This document shows, in pieces, positions 53,724 to 62,222 of a stretch of 64,000 nucleotides of DNA. This DNA comes from Pseudomonas monsensis (lineage in GTDB: Bacteria; Pseudomonadota; Gammaproteobacteria; Pseudomonadales; Pseudomonadaceae): assembly GCF_014268495.2 (NCBI RefSeq), contig NZ_CP077087.1, positions 355,001 to 419,000 of the forward strand, given 5' to 3'. A model generated the notes under the pieces. It made no database searches. It was not told the origin of the DNA and saw only the letters and a list, made by a program, of their open reading frames with translations. Each line of letters starts with the position of its first letter. Position 1 is the stretch's first letter. A program made the translations under genes and the position numbers.

Positions 53724-54221
53724 ATGGCGGACAACGCAGCAGTGGCGGCAGAAGGATTGGTGGTGCGACCTTCGCGGCTAACCGACGGGCCGTTTCTACA
53801 AAGCCTGTATCAAACCGCGCGGCCGGATCTGCAGTGGATCGACGGCGAGCCGGAACAGGTGCAGCAAGTGGTCGCCCAGCAGTTCCAGGTGCAGGAACAG
53901 GGCATGGGCGACAACTACCCCAACGCCATGCACTACGTGGTGGAAAAACTCGGCACGGCGATCGGTGCCCTCAGCACCGATTTCGGCCCCAACGAGATTC
54001 GCGTGCTGTACCTGGCCTTCGTCCCGCAGGCCCGCGGCCAGGGTTTTGGCCGCGCTGTGCTGCAAGGCGTGCAGAAAGCTGCGCAACAGATCCGCTGCCC
54101 GGTGGCGACGGTGGTCTGGACCAGCAACCCGCATGCGCGCCGGCATTACCTGGCCCTGGGTTTCGCGGTGGAGCAAAGCAATCCTGCGGCGGAGCGGCTG
54201 GTCTGGTATCCGCAGGGCTAG
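53724..54221 (+). CDS. GNAT-family N-acetyltransferase
   Basis: A 165-residue single-domain acetyltransferase. The acetyl-CoA loop is visible as VPQARGQGFGRAVLQGVQKAA (motif A), and motif B as NPHARRHYLALGFAVEQ. I chose the ATG at 53724 after GGAGA; the open frame extends into the M50 gene. It starts 12 bp after the M50 stop and so belongs to that transcript. Its substrate is unknown; it could modify a small molecule or a peptide N-terminus handled by the cassette, but that is only inference. Confidence 0.88.
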   Translation: MADNAAVAAEGLVVRPSRLTDGPFLQSLYQTARPDLQWIDGEPEQVQQVVAQQFQVQEQGMGDNYPNAMHYVVEKLGTAIGALSTDFGPNEIRVLYLAFVPQARGQGFGRAVLQGVQKAAQQIRCPVATVVWTSNPHARRHYLALGFAVEQSNPAAERLVWYPQG

Positions 54222-54234
54222 GCCTGCACAAACC

Positions 54235-54325
54235 CTGTGGGAACGAGCCTGCTCGCGAAGACGGCGGTTCATCCAGCATCGTTGTTGGCTGACAGGACGC
54301 TTTCGCGAGCAGGCTCGCTACAAGG
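54235..54325. repeat. REP pair between the GNAT and lipase genes
   Basis: Inverted arms at about 54235-54259 and 54301-54325 (CGAGCCTGCTCGCGAA / TTCGCGAGCAGGCTCG). This is the second REP class, related to the pair at 44853-44944. It lies between convergent genes. Confidence 0.85.
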
Positions 54326-54356
54326 GAATGTGCAGTCAGTTGAAGGTGAGGTTGCG

Positions 54357-56540
54357 TTAGATGATCGAGTCGATATCGAGCGTATGCGGTGCGCCAATCG
54401 TATGCCCGTAAAGTGAGGTCAGCAGCGCATCGTTGCTGGCGTTGTCCGGTGCCTGCGCCAGTTGTTCTTCCTTGAGGTTTTCCGGGTGCGCGCGCCAGCG
54501 TTGCACGCTTTCGGCGAGCAGCTCCGGCTGTGCGGCGAACAGGCCATAGACGTCCGTGGCCCTGACCCGTCTGTACCGCAGAGCGCTCAGGCGCCCATGG
54601 GTGGTCTCGATGCGGCTGACTTCGTGGCTGATCGCCTCGATCGTACGCTCCTGAGTGCGCACGTAGGCCGCTGGCCGGGCCAGCAGATCCTTGCGGGCGG
54701 CGCGTAATTGCCGGGTAATGCGCAGCAGCGCCTCGTCCACCCATTCGAACTCGCGGTCGGTGACCCGCGTGCGATTCGCTTCATGGGCCTGCTGCCAACG
54801 GCGCAAGGCTGCCCAGCACGCCGGGACATAGCCGCCGACCATCGAGTGATGCCCGGCGTTGAAGATTTGCCGTAACAAGCCCGGACGATCCGGCAGGCCG
54901 TTTTTCTGCTGCAGCGCGACGGTGCACGCGGCGTGCTGGGTGATGGTGTCGCAGCCCGGCTCCCACAGGATCGAAGACACCTGCTGACGCCCGAACTCCA
55001 CCGGCATGGCGTGATGCAGGGTGCCGTGGTGGGCATAGGCTTCCCCCGTCCAGTTGGTAATGCCCGCGACGAATACCGACAGACCGACCGGCACATTGGT
55101 AAACATCAGCGCCGCGCCCGCCCCGTAGACCCCGGTCTTGGTGTTCATCCAGCTGCCCGGCACGCTGGGCACCGGGTCGTTGTGGTTGACCATGCGGTAA
55201 TGCACCAGCGGGGCAGCGGCTTTGATGAAGACGGTGTCGCCGGCGCGGGGGGCGCCGTAGGTGTAGAGCTGGATGTTGTAGTCTTCGGACCTGCGGCGCA
55301 GCATTTCCGCGAGCAGCAGGGTGATTGCACCGCCGAGGCTGTGGCCGCAGATGAGTAGTTTTTGGCCGGCGTAGAATCGGTCTAGATAGCTAATTGCGAA
55401 AGCTGCGGCTTTTTTTGCTGCTTGGTAGAAACCGCGGTGGACCTGACCCTCTCCTTCTTCGAACGGCACTTGTAATGCATCGGCATCGCGCAACCCGTCA
55501 GGAATGATCTCTAAGGTTCCACGCACTGCAATCAGGATCAGTTCGTCATTGTGAGTGATGAACGCCTGGGTGTCGGTCGCTTCTTTCCCGAGGAGTCTGT
55601 CGTCGAGAAAGTGGATCTTCTCTGGGTGCTCCTGATCCTCTCCAAGAGCCGGATCATTGACCTCATACAGCGCCGGATCGAACGGCACGATTTCCAGCCT
55701 TCTGGAATACGCCACGTCTTCATACAGGGGGTAATAGGCTGTGCTTTGCGCGGCGTCGACGCGCCACAACTCGTCGGACTTGGCCAGGGCATCGGCGAAC
55801 CAGTTGCCCACGCTGGGTTGTGTGGGGAAGGTGACCCGGGGTTCCTTGATCGGCGCGGTGGCGGGTTTCTGGCCAAAAGGGCAGTAACTCAGGGTGGCCA
55901 TCAATGCCAGTTGGTAAAGGTTGAGTGCGCAGAACTCCGGCGCCGTCGACAGCATCGGGCGCAAGGCCCGCAATGCACGCACTTCCAGCACCGAGTGTTT
56001 GCGCGAGGCCAGGGCGACGCCGACCTGTGCATGCTTGCCCATGATCGCTGACAGGCCGCTGTTGGCGGGGTAGTGGCGATAGACCTCGGGCGGCAGATGA
56101 GCGACATGCCGGACCAGATGGCGCACCTCTACCTGGATGTATTCGTCGCCGTCCGTAACGGGTTGTTCGCGGTTACGGGTGGCGTCCGGATTGCGGTAAC
56201 GGGTTTGTTCGGCACGAACCTGGAGTTCGGTGATTTTCAGGGGGTAGTGGGGGCGTTCCATTACGCGTAGATAGACTTTTTCCTGAGCCTCGTAAGCCTG
56301 TTCGAAACGCAACGCAATCGGGCCTGCGCAATAGTTGTCGACTTTGCCAACACCGTTGATATCAAGGTATCCATTGAATAGTTGCCCCTCCGAATCGACC
56401 GCAACATAGGCCAATCCTCCATAAGCTTCCCCAGAGCCAAACTCATCGACCAGTTGAAAACTGCTCCAGTTGCCTTGTGCCGGGCAGCTCAGCAGGCGGC
56501 TGTTGAGCGGTGATTGCAGGTCCTTATCAAGTGACGTCAT
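54357..56540 (-). CDS. Class 3 lipase, probable type VI secretion phospholipase effector (Tle-like)
   Basis: A 727-residue alpha/beta-hydrolase. The catalytic Ser is about residue 401 in LLICGHSLGGAITLLLAEM. Asp about 455 (NHNDPVPSVPGSW) and a His in EAYAHHGTLHHAM complete a likely triad. There is no signal peptide. The N-terminal 240 residues have no recognised domain; the C-terminal 150 are helical. It lies last in a vgrG-DUF4123-lipoprotein-lipoprotein-lipase row, the usual setting for T6SS lipase effectors that attack membrane phospholipids of rival cells. I chose ATG 56540 (MTSLDKD); an ATG three codons upstream overlaps the AAGGA ribosome site. Effector status is inferred from context. 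Confidence 0.85.
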   Translation of the reverse strand: MTSLDKDLQSPLNSRLLSCPAQGNWSSFQLVDEFGSGEAYGGLAYVAVDSEGQLFNGYLDINGVGKVDNYCAGPIALRFEQAYEAQEKVYLRVMERPHYPLKITELQVRAEQTRYRNPDATRNREQPVTDGDEYIQVEVRHLVRHVAHLPPEVYRHYPANSGLSAIMGKHAQVGVALASRKHSVLEVRALRALRPMLSTAPEFCALNLYQLALMATLSYCPFGQKPATAPIKEPRVTFPTQPSVGNWFADALAKSDELWRVDAAQSTAYYPLYEDVAYSRRLEIVPFDPALYEVNDPALGEDQEHPEKIHFLDDRLLGKEATDTQAFITHNDELILIAVRGTLEIIPDGLRDADALQVPFEEGEGQVHRGFYQAAKKAAAFAISYLDRFYAGQKLLICGHSLGGAITLLLAEMLRRRSEDYNIQLYTYGAPRAGDTVFIKAAAPLVHYRMVNHNDPVPSVPGSWMNTKTGVYGAGAALMFTNVPVGLSVFVAGITNWTGEAYAHHGTLHHAMPVEFGRQQVSSILWEPGCDTITQHAACTVALQQKNGLPDRPGLLRQIFNAGHHSMVGGYVPACWAALRRWQQAHEANRTRVTDREFEWVDEALLRITRQLRAARKDLLARPAAYVRTQERTIEAISHEVSRIETTHGRLSALRYRRVRATDVYGLFAAQPELLAESVQRWRAHPENLKEEQLAQAPDNASNDALLTSLYGHTIGAPHTLDIDSII

Positions 56541-56552
56541 GTGGAACATTCC

Positions 56553-57365
56553 TTATTCCGTGCAGCCGGGATAGATGGTGCAGATGCGGCCATCAACCAT
56601 CTGGAAGGTGCTGAAATCGGTGTGGTTACCGAAGCAGAAGGCATCCTGGTCTTCGAAGTTGTCGCCCAGGCAACGCTTCCAGCCGTTAGGTACTTTGACC
56701 CAGGTCTTGCCGATGGCAGGCCGTTCTTCCGCCGCCAAATCGATCTTCATCCGCACGGTTTTGCCCGGCAGTTGATCGAGGGTGTAGGCGGCAAACGGGC
56801 GACCTCGTGCGAGCGCGCCAAGCTCATCGGTTTTTTTGCAGTCGAGGAGTTTTCGCAGGATGCGAGGCTTGCCCGAGGTGCGGAACAGCCACTGACACTG
56901 GCCGTAAAAGCTGCTTTCAGCCTCATCGTTAAAGGCGCCCTTGTAACGGGCTTCCAGTTCCTCGCGTACAGCGACCACTGCGCTGTCACCATTGATGTCA
57001 CTCCAGCCCTTGCCGTATGCAGCTCTAATCTCAATATCAATCTTCCAGATCACCAACGGACAACCTTTGACCGTCCGGTGGAGCGCAATTTCTGAAACCG
57101 GCTCGTAGTGCTCACGCCACTTCAGGTTGTAGCCAACCGCAGTATTTCGTCCGTCCGGGACGGTGCAGGTTTCTCCTTTGGCGGGCACGTATTTGGCGAT
57201 GGCTTCATAGGCGAACCCCGTCGGCAGATCTGCCGTGAAGGTGAAGCTGTCGGGCGGACTGCTCTTGCAGCCAACAATAAGAGCGAAGCAACTCCCCAGC
57301 ACCGCCATGCATCGCAAGCGAGGCCCGGTGAGGTAGCTGTGCAACCCTTTTTCAAGTGACGTCAT
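56553..57365 (-). CDS. Lipoprotein, probable immunity protein, copy 1
   Basis: A 270-residue predicted lipoprotein: hydrophobic stretch CMAVLGSCFALIVGC followed by KSSPPDSFTF. The remainder is strand-rich, with conserved cysteines (GETC, KGCPLVI, LDCKKTDE, KRCLGDN, FCFGN, ICTIYPGC) that suggest disulphides in the periplasm. It is a paralogue of the next gene, with near-identical ends and a diverged middle. A surface- or periplasm-facing lipoprotein between DUF4123 and a lipase gene fits an immunity protein against the lipase; no known family name can be given. The start ATG 57365 (MTSLEKG) is chosen for its AAGGA spacing, as for the lipase. Confidence 0.72.
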   Translation of the reverse strand: MTSLEKGLHSYLTGPRLRCMAVLGSCFALIVGCKSSPPDSFTFTADLPTGFAYEAIAKYVPAKGETCTVPDGRNTAVGYNLKWREHYEPVSEIALHRTVKGCPLVIWKIDIEIRAAYGKGWSDINGDSAVVAVREELEARYKGAFNDEAESSFYGQCQWLFRTSGKPRILRKLLDCKKTDELGALARGRPFAAYTLDQLPGKTVRMKIDLAAEERPAIGKTWVKVPNGWKRCLGDNFEDQDAFCFGNHTDFSTFQMVDGRICTIYPGCTE

Positions 57366-57377
57366 GTGGAACATTCC

Positions 57378-58151
57378 TTATTCCGTGCAGCCGGGATAGA
57401 TGGTGCAGATGCGGCCATCAACCATCTGGAAGGTGCTGAAATCGGTGTGGTTACCGAAGCAGAAGGCGTATTGGTCCTCGAAGTTGTCGCCCAGGCAGCG
57501 CTTCCAGCCGTTAGGTACTTTGACCCAGGTCTTGCCGATGGCAGGCCTCTCTTCCGCCGCCAAATCGATCTTCATCCGCACGGTTTTGCCCGGCAGTTGG
57601 TCGAGGGTGTAGGCGGCAAACGGGCGACCTCGTGCGAGCGCGCCAAGCTCATCGGTTTTTTTGCAGTCGAGGAGTTTTACGATGCGGCGGTAAGGTCCCA
57701 TCGTGCGAAACAGCCATTGGCACTGGCCGTAAAAGTTGCTTTCACCGGCTTCGTCGAAAGTGCTTTTGTACTTTTCCTCCAGCTCACCGCGTATGGCGAC
57801 AGCGGCATAGTCCGACGCGAAGTCACCCCGGTCTTTCCCGTAGGCAAAGTAGATTTCCAGATCAATTTTGCGGATCACCAACGGGCAGCCGCGCACCGTT
57901 CTGCGAATAGCTATTTCAGAAACCGGCTCGTAGTGCTCGCGCCACTTCAGGTTGTAGCCAACCGCAGTATTCCGGCCGTCCGGGACGCTGCAGGTTTCAC
58001 CTATGTCGGGTTCGTATTTGGCGATAGCTTGATAAACAAATCCCGGCGGCAGATCCGCCGTGAAGGTGAAGCTGTCGGGCGGACTCGCCACACAACCGAA
58101 CAACATCCCCATGCAGCCCGCCCACCCGGCTTGTCGAAAAAATCGTTTCAC
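57378..58151 (-). CDS. Lipoprotein, probable immunity protein, copy 2
   Basis: A 257-residue predicted lipoprotein starting at a GTG that overlaps the DUF4123 stop (GTGA). The N-terminus VKRFFRQAGWAGCMGMLFGC has two positive residues, a hydrophobic core and a lipobox, followed by VASPPDSFTF. It is about as long as copy 1. The last 100 residues are almost identical in the two, and so is the region TAVGYNLKWREHYEPVSEIA. The roughly 60 residues between (about 105-165) differ much more. A longer frame reaches 58319 but would run inside DUF4123. The role as immunity protein is inferred from context. Confidence 0.72.
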   Translation of the reverse strand: MKRFFRQAGWAGCMGMLFGCVASPPDSFTFTADLPPGFVYQAIAKYEPDIGETCSVPDGRNTAVGYNLKWREHYEPVSEIAIRRTVRGCPLVIRKIDLEIYFAYGKDRGDFASDYAAVAIRGELEEKYKSTFDEAGESNFYGQCQWLFRTMGPYRRIVKLLDCKKTDELGALARGRPFAAYTLDQLPGKTVRMKIDLAAEERPAIGKTWVKVPNGWKRCLGDNFEDQYAFCFGNHTDFSTFQMVDGRICTIYPGCTE

Positions 58152-59005
58152 TGCGCTGCACCTCCACCCATCGTGTTCACCCAATGGCTCACCCGTTCGA
58201 AATGCTCCAGCGGCGTTTCCCCCGGACGCACTTGCCACTGCGCATCGACCCCACGAGCAGGCATTCGCACGCTGTGGATCAGCAGAAACGCCAGCTGCTG
58301 CGGTGTCTGCCAACCCCACTCATCTGCCTGCTCGAGACGTTCACGCAGCCAGGTTTCCGGGGGTTGTGTTCGCGCGAGGTCGGCGTAGGCCTGTTCGTGT
58401 TCGGCCAGCAGGAAACGGTGAGCGTTGAGCTGGCGAATCTCGCGGGTTTGCTCCGCAGGTGCGGGTGTTTGCAGCCACGGCGGGGACTCCGGCACTGGGT
58501 AGCGGCCGGGCGTCGGGTTGTCGCTGCTCTCCCATTGCGTGCCCTGCCAGTAACACACGCTGAGCGTCGGGCCGAGGTAGGCCGGTATGGCTTCGGAGGG
58601 CAAATGCGCCAGTGTCCGGCTCAGCACGCGGTTGTCGTGAAAGCGGTACAGCGCCTGATGCGGGCGGGCGCCGATGATCAGTCGTTGCTGCCAGTGTTCG
58701 ACCCAAGCGCACAGGCAGGCTTGAGGCAGGCTGAACAGCCATCCCCAGTTGTCCTCCGGACGGGCGAGCAGCGGCGCGATGCGTTTGTCGTCATACCGTT
58801 CAAGGGCGAAAACAAACGGCCCGTTATCCGCCAGTTCGGCGACGGGCGTGTCCTTGTAGAGGATGCGGTAGTGCTCGAAGTCGCTGGTTTGCAGTAACCA
58901 CTGACGGATTTCCCGTTGCTGTGGTTGTGAGTCGAGCAGCAGATACAGGCCATGCCCTGAAGCGAATTGGCGGGTCATCCACTGGCGCGCAAAGGCTTCG
59001 CTCAT
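58148..59005 (-). CDS. DUF4123 T6SS effector chaperone/adaptor
   Basis: A 285-residue protein of the DUF4123 (Tap/TEC) family. The N-terminal half (LYLLLDSQPQQREIRQWLLQ ... PVAELADNGPFVFALE ... PEDNWGWLFSLPQ) has the family's typical wording, and the C-terminal helical part includes WGWQTPQQLAFLLIHSVRM. These proteins load a cognate effector onto VgrG without being secreted. It overlaps the vgrG stop by 4 bp (ATGA) and the downstream lipoprotein start by 4 bp. The C-terminal lobe presumably recognises the lipase. Confidence 0.92.
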   Translation of the reverse strand: MSEAFARQWMTRQFASGHGLYLLLDSQPQQREIRQWLLQTSDFEHYRILYKDTPVAELADNGPFVFALERYDDKRIAPLLARPEDNWGWLFSLPQACLCAWVEHWQQRLIIGARPHQALYRFHDNRVLSRTLAHLPSEAIPAYLGPTLSVCYWQGTQWESSDNPTPGRYPVPESPPWLQTPAPAEQTREIRQLNAHRFLLAEHEQAYADLARTQPPETWLRERLEQADEWGWQTPQQLAFLLIHSVRMPARGVDAQWQVRPGETPLEHFERVSHWVNTMGGGAAQ

Positions 59006-61068
59006 GCGGCGTTCTCCCGTGGCTGGCAGATGCCCTCGCGGCAGGCTTCACACAGCGGGCAGAAGGTCGCGCCCATGGCATGGCTGGCGCTCATCAGCGC
59101 GCGTTGCGTGGACGCCAGCACGGCGGGCAATGGCGCTGGCGCCGCCAGGTCGTCGACGCCATCGGGCATCGCGGCCCGCGCCGGCGCAACCGCTTTGGGG
59201 CTGCCGCCGACCTGGATGGCACTGCTGCTGAAAATGCCGCCGTGACCGATCACCAGGTGCTCGCCGCCGACGGTGATGCTGATACTTTTGCCGGCGTTGA
59301 GTACCAGATGATCGCCGGCGTTGAGGTGGATTTGCCGACCGGCCTCGATCGCCTGCAACTGATCGACCCGGCTGTGGCTGTCACCGCTGACGTGCAAGTG
59401 GTCGCTGGCGTGGAGCCGGGTTTTGCGGTCGCCGTGTACGGTGCGCTGCTCTTCGGCCTGCAACACGCTGATGCTGTTGCCCTTGATGGTCTCGTGGCGC
59501 TCGTTGCCGACGTCCAGACGGCTGTCGTTTTCCACCTTGTGCTCGAGGTCGCGCTGGGCGCGCAGGTAAATCAGTTCGCGGCCGGCACGATCTTCCACGT
59601 GCAATTCATTGAAGCCGCCGTTGTCCGGTGAACTGCGTGAGCGAAACACGCTGCGGGTCTTGTGTTCCGGCAATTCATAGGGGGCGGGGTTGGCGCTGTT
59701 GATCAGGCAGCCGCTGACGACCGGGTGGTCCGGGTCGCCCTCAAGAAAGCTGACCAGCACTTCCATGCCGACCCGCGGCAGCATCACGCTGCCATGGGCG
59801 TTGCCGGCCCAGTTAGAGGCCAGCCGCAGCCAGCAACTGCTGTGGTCGTCGTGGTTGCCTTCGCGATCCCAGTAGAACTGGACCTTGACCCGACCATACG
59901 CATCGCAATGAATCTCTTCGTTGACGGGGCCGCTGACCACAGCGGTCTGGCTACCGAAGATTCGTGGCTTCACGAATGATTGCGGCGGGCGGTAGATCAC
60001 GTCCCATGGCGTGGCGACAAAGTCGTTGCGGTAGCCTTCAACGAAGCCGTCGGCAGCGCCGGCGCTGGCCTCGCCCAGCGTTTCTTCCAGCACCGCTGAT
60101 TGTTTTCCGCGGTGGTTGACTGCGGTCAGCAGCCACAGTCCATTGTTTTCCTCGCAGGCATGCTCGGTGATCGACAGGAAATGGCCGGACACCAGGCTGG
60201 GCTGATCGCTGTGGCCACAGCCCTGCAAGTAGTCGGCGCGATGACTTTCGAGGGCGCGGTGGGTCAGTTGCTTGCCCCGTGCGCCGTCGCTGAAGCGCCC
60301 CGGATAGCGATAATCCTCAAGCGCCGGCCGCGGCGTGTTGCTGTCGGGCCGATGGGTCGCCTCCAGCAGAAAGCGCGTCTTGCGAAAATCATGATCGCGG
60401 CGCACGGTCGCCGTCGGGCGGGTTTCCACCCGTACCTGCCATTGTTGGATTGCCGGCGTTTCGGCAACCATGCCGTTGTCCTGGCGGTAGGGCGTCGGGC
60501 GGTCCAGACGGGGGAAGACCGTCTGGTCGTCGCCCAGCACCAGCAAGTGTTTCTCCCGGCTGTGCTCGAAGTGGTAGTGAATGCCTTCTTCCTGACACAG
60601 ACGCTGGATGAAGTGCAGATCCGACTCCTTCTGCACGCAGTATTCGCGCGGCGGATAGTCGGCACCGAGATGAAACCGGTGCAGGTCACGTTGAATACCG
60701 TTGTCCGCGAGAATCCGGGTGATGATCTGTGGCACGGTCATCTGCTGGAATATTCGCTGATTGCAACGATGCTGCAGATACGCCAGGCGCGGAACCAGTG
60801 TCAGGCTGTAGCGCGTCAGGCGTTTGCCGCTGTCGCCACGGGCGACGCGATTGATCACGCCGTGGATGCCATGGCCTTCGAGGTCGAACGCCAGGAACGC
60901 CTGCTGGTGCATGAGGCTTTCAAGGCGCAGATTTGCTCGTTCGCTGACCAGCTCGACCTCGAAGGTGTAGGGCTGGCTGATCGATTCGTGACCGCTGAAG
61001 GAGAGGACTTGCAGGTCGTGTTTAACGTCGTTGAGCGAGAGGCTGAAGCGGGCATGGGCGGTCGACAT
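59002..61068 (-). CDS. vgrG: VgrG, type VI secretion spike protein
   Basis: A 688-residue spike protein. The gp27-like part begins SHARFSLSLNDVKHDLQVLSFSGHE, with SDLHFIQRLCQEEGIHYHFEHS. The gp5-like OB domain includes VKVQFYWDREGNHDDHSSCWLRLASNWAG, and the beta-helix follows (LEHKVENDSRLDVGNERHETIKGN ... HLNAGDHLVLNAG). Beyond this is a short tail with a cysteine cluster FCPLCEACREGIC, but no enzymatic domain. It is an orphan vgrG: no tss structural genes are in the window. AAAGG precedes the ATG directly. It heads the effector operon. Confidence 0.96.
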   Translation of the reverse strand: MSTAHARFSLSLNDVKHDLQVLSFSGHESISQPYTFEVELVSERANLRLESLMHQQAFLAFDLEGHGIHGVINRVARGDSGKRLTRYSLTLVPRLAYLQHRCNQRIFQQMTVPQIITRILADNGIQRDLHRFHLGADYPPREYCVQKESDLHFIQRLCQEEGIHYHFEHSREKHLLVLGDDQTVFPRLDRPTPYRQDNGMVAETPAIQQWQVRVETRPTATVRRDHDFRKTRFLLEATHRPDSNTPRPALEDYRYPGRFSDGARGKQLTHRALESHRADYLQGCGHSDQPSLVSGHFLSITEHACEENNGLWLLTAVNHRGKQSAVLEETLGEASAGAADGFVEGYRNDFVATPWDVIYRPPQSFVKPRIFGSQTAVVSGPVNEEIHCDAYGRVKVQFYWDREGNHDDHSSCWLRLASNWAGNAHGSVMLPRVGMEVLVSFLEGDPDHPVVSGCLINSANPAPYELPEHKTRSVFRSRSSPDNGGFNELHVEDRAGRELIYLRAQRDLEHKVENDSRLDVGNERHETIKGNSISVLQAEEQRTVHGDRKTRLHASDHLHVSGDSHSRVDQLQAIEAGRQIHLNAGDHLVLNAGKSISITVGGEHLVIGHGGIFSSSAIQVGGSPKAVAPARAAMPDGVDDLAAPAPLPAVLASTQRALMSASHAMGATFCPLCEACREGICQPRENAA

Positions 61069-61122
61069 CCTTTATTCCTTGTCCTGTGACGGGGCACAGG
61101 CTCTCGGACGTCGATGCAACGA

Positions 61123-61155
61123 TTGCGCGCAGACCTTCCTTGGTCTTGCGCGCAA
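61123..61155. repeat. Long hairpin upstream of vgrG
   Basis: TTGCGCGCA-GACC pairs with GGTC-TTGCGCGCAA around a short TTCCT loop, with a one-base bulge. It lies about 55-90 bp upstream of the vgrG start, in the 200-bp gap after the DUF6916-like gene. It could terminate the upstream transcription unit or shape the vgrG leader; it lacks a T run. Confidence 0.6.
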
Positions 61156-61269
61156 CGAACGTTCCGGAGCCAGTTGCGTGCAACGCTAACAAGGCCGCCG
61201 AAGAATTGATGTCAGACGCTTCCCAAATTGCAGTTACACATTCAACCGGCACGCGGAAATCCAGGATTT

Positions 61270-61581
61270 TCAGTTGAAGGTGATGTGGAAATACGCCAAC
61301 TGCGGATCCCGCCCCATCGGCGGAACCCGCGAGACAAATATGCCCTGTACCCGCCCCAGTTCCGGCAGCTCCAGCGCGCACAGGCCATCGACGAATTCGG
61401 TTGGCTCCACGCTGTTCAGCTCGACGCTGAAAGGCATGCGTTCGCTGTAGCGCATTTTTGCCGAGGGGTTTTCCTCAAGTTGCCCGATATGGACTTGCAG
61501 GGTGCTGCCGTCGGGCAGGTGCAGGGTGCCGATGCGCCCCAGCAAGGCCTGGAAATGTTGGCTTTGAACCGATTGCAGCAT
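61270..61581 (-). CDS. DUF6916-like small protein
   Basis: A 103-residue protein without signal peptide: MLQSVQSQHFQALLGRIGTLHLPDGSTLQVHIGQLEENPSAK ... RMPFSVELNS ... VQGIFVSRVPPMGRDPQLAYFHITFN. It has an all-beta look. Small proteins of this kind accompany microcystin-dependent/tail-collar proteins in Pseudomonas genomes, which is also the case here (53 bp apart). No function is known to me. Confidence 0.78.
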   Translation of the reverse strand: MLQSVQSQHFQALLGRIGTLHLPDGSTLQVHIGQLEENPSAKMRYSERMPFSVELNSVEPTEFVDGLCALELPELGRVQGIFVSRVPPMGRDPQLAYFHITFN

Positions 61582-61634
61582 GGTTGTGCTCCGGCAAGGT
61601 AGGAAACCGGGGGAGGTGATCCCCCGGCGGTCGA

Positions 61635-62222
61635 TCAGTTACGCGAAGGAAAGATGCCGTTCAGCGCAATGCTGAAATTGAGCACCAGATACGGGTTCAT
61701 GATGGGCAGCGGCAAGCCGTTACCGGCCGGCGAGATGGTGCCAGTGATAGTGGTCGCGGCGCCTTTGAGAGGAACGGCTGAGGCGCCCTGGGCATCGGAA
61801 AAGATATTCGCCAGACCCGGCCCGGTGCCCGATGCACCGATATAGGCATTGGTCGCGCTGGGGGTGCCGAGCGGATTGCTGGCCGGGTTGGCCAGTTGCA
61901 CCGTGGTGGTGGCGGTGAGGCCGGCCAGGGTGTGGGTATGAGCGGGCAGGTTGCTGAGGGTCGGGATGACTTGTTCGGTGCCGGAGGTTTCTCCCATGAT
62001 CCGTGTTGTCAGCCCCCCACCGGAGCCTTGGCAGACCGGCATGCGGCTCTGCAGGTTGGGCAGGCCGAAGTTGGTGGTGCCGTTGCCTCCGTAGGTGGTG
62101 CCCAGCAATGCGAACAGTGCCTGATTCTGTTGGATTGCGATGATCTGACCGTTGCACAAGGCCCAGCCGGTGGGCGCAAAGTTGAAGGCAAACGTCATAA
62201 CCGTGCCCATGTAAACGTCCAT
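61635..62222 (-). CDS. Phage tail-collar domain protein (MdpB/microcystin-dependent-like)
   Basis: A 195-residue protein with the collar signature at the N-terminus (GTVMTFAFNFAPTGWALCNGQIIAIQQNQALFALLGTTYGGNGTTNFGLPNLQSRMPVCQGSG) and a Gly/Thr/Ala-rich tail ending in NPYLVLNFSIALNGIFPSRN. The family includes phage tail fibre parts and secreted microcystin-dependent proteins. I chose ATG 62222 (MDVYMGTV) after AGGATGAGGA; the longer frame to 62294 lacks family similarity. No other phage genes are nearby, so it is not part of a prophage here. Its role is unclear. Confidence 0.88.
   Translation of the reverse strand: MDVYMGTVMTFAFNFAPTGWALCNGQIIAIQQNQALFALLGTTYGGNGTTNFGLPNLQSRMPVCQGSGGGLTTRIMGETSGTEQVIPTLSNLPAHTHTLAGLTATTTVQLANPASNPLGTPSATNAYIGASGTGPGLANIFSDAQGASAVPLKGAATTITGTISPAGNGLPLPIMNPYLVLNFSIALNGIFPSRN

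Noticed and set aside
61635..62222. Possible prophage or tailocin based on the tail-collar protein and VgrG
   Set aside because: No capsid, terminase, lysis, sheath or baseplate genes are present; VgrG sits with DUF4123 and a lipase, which is a T6SS arrangement.
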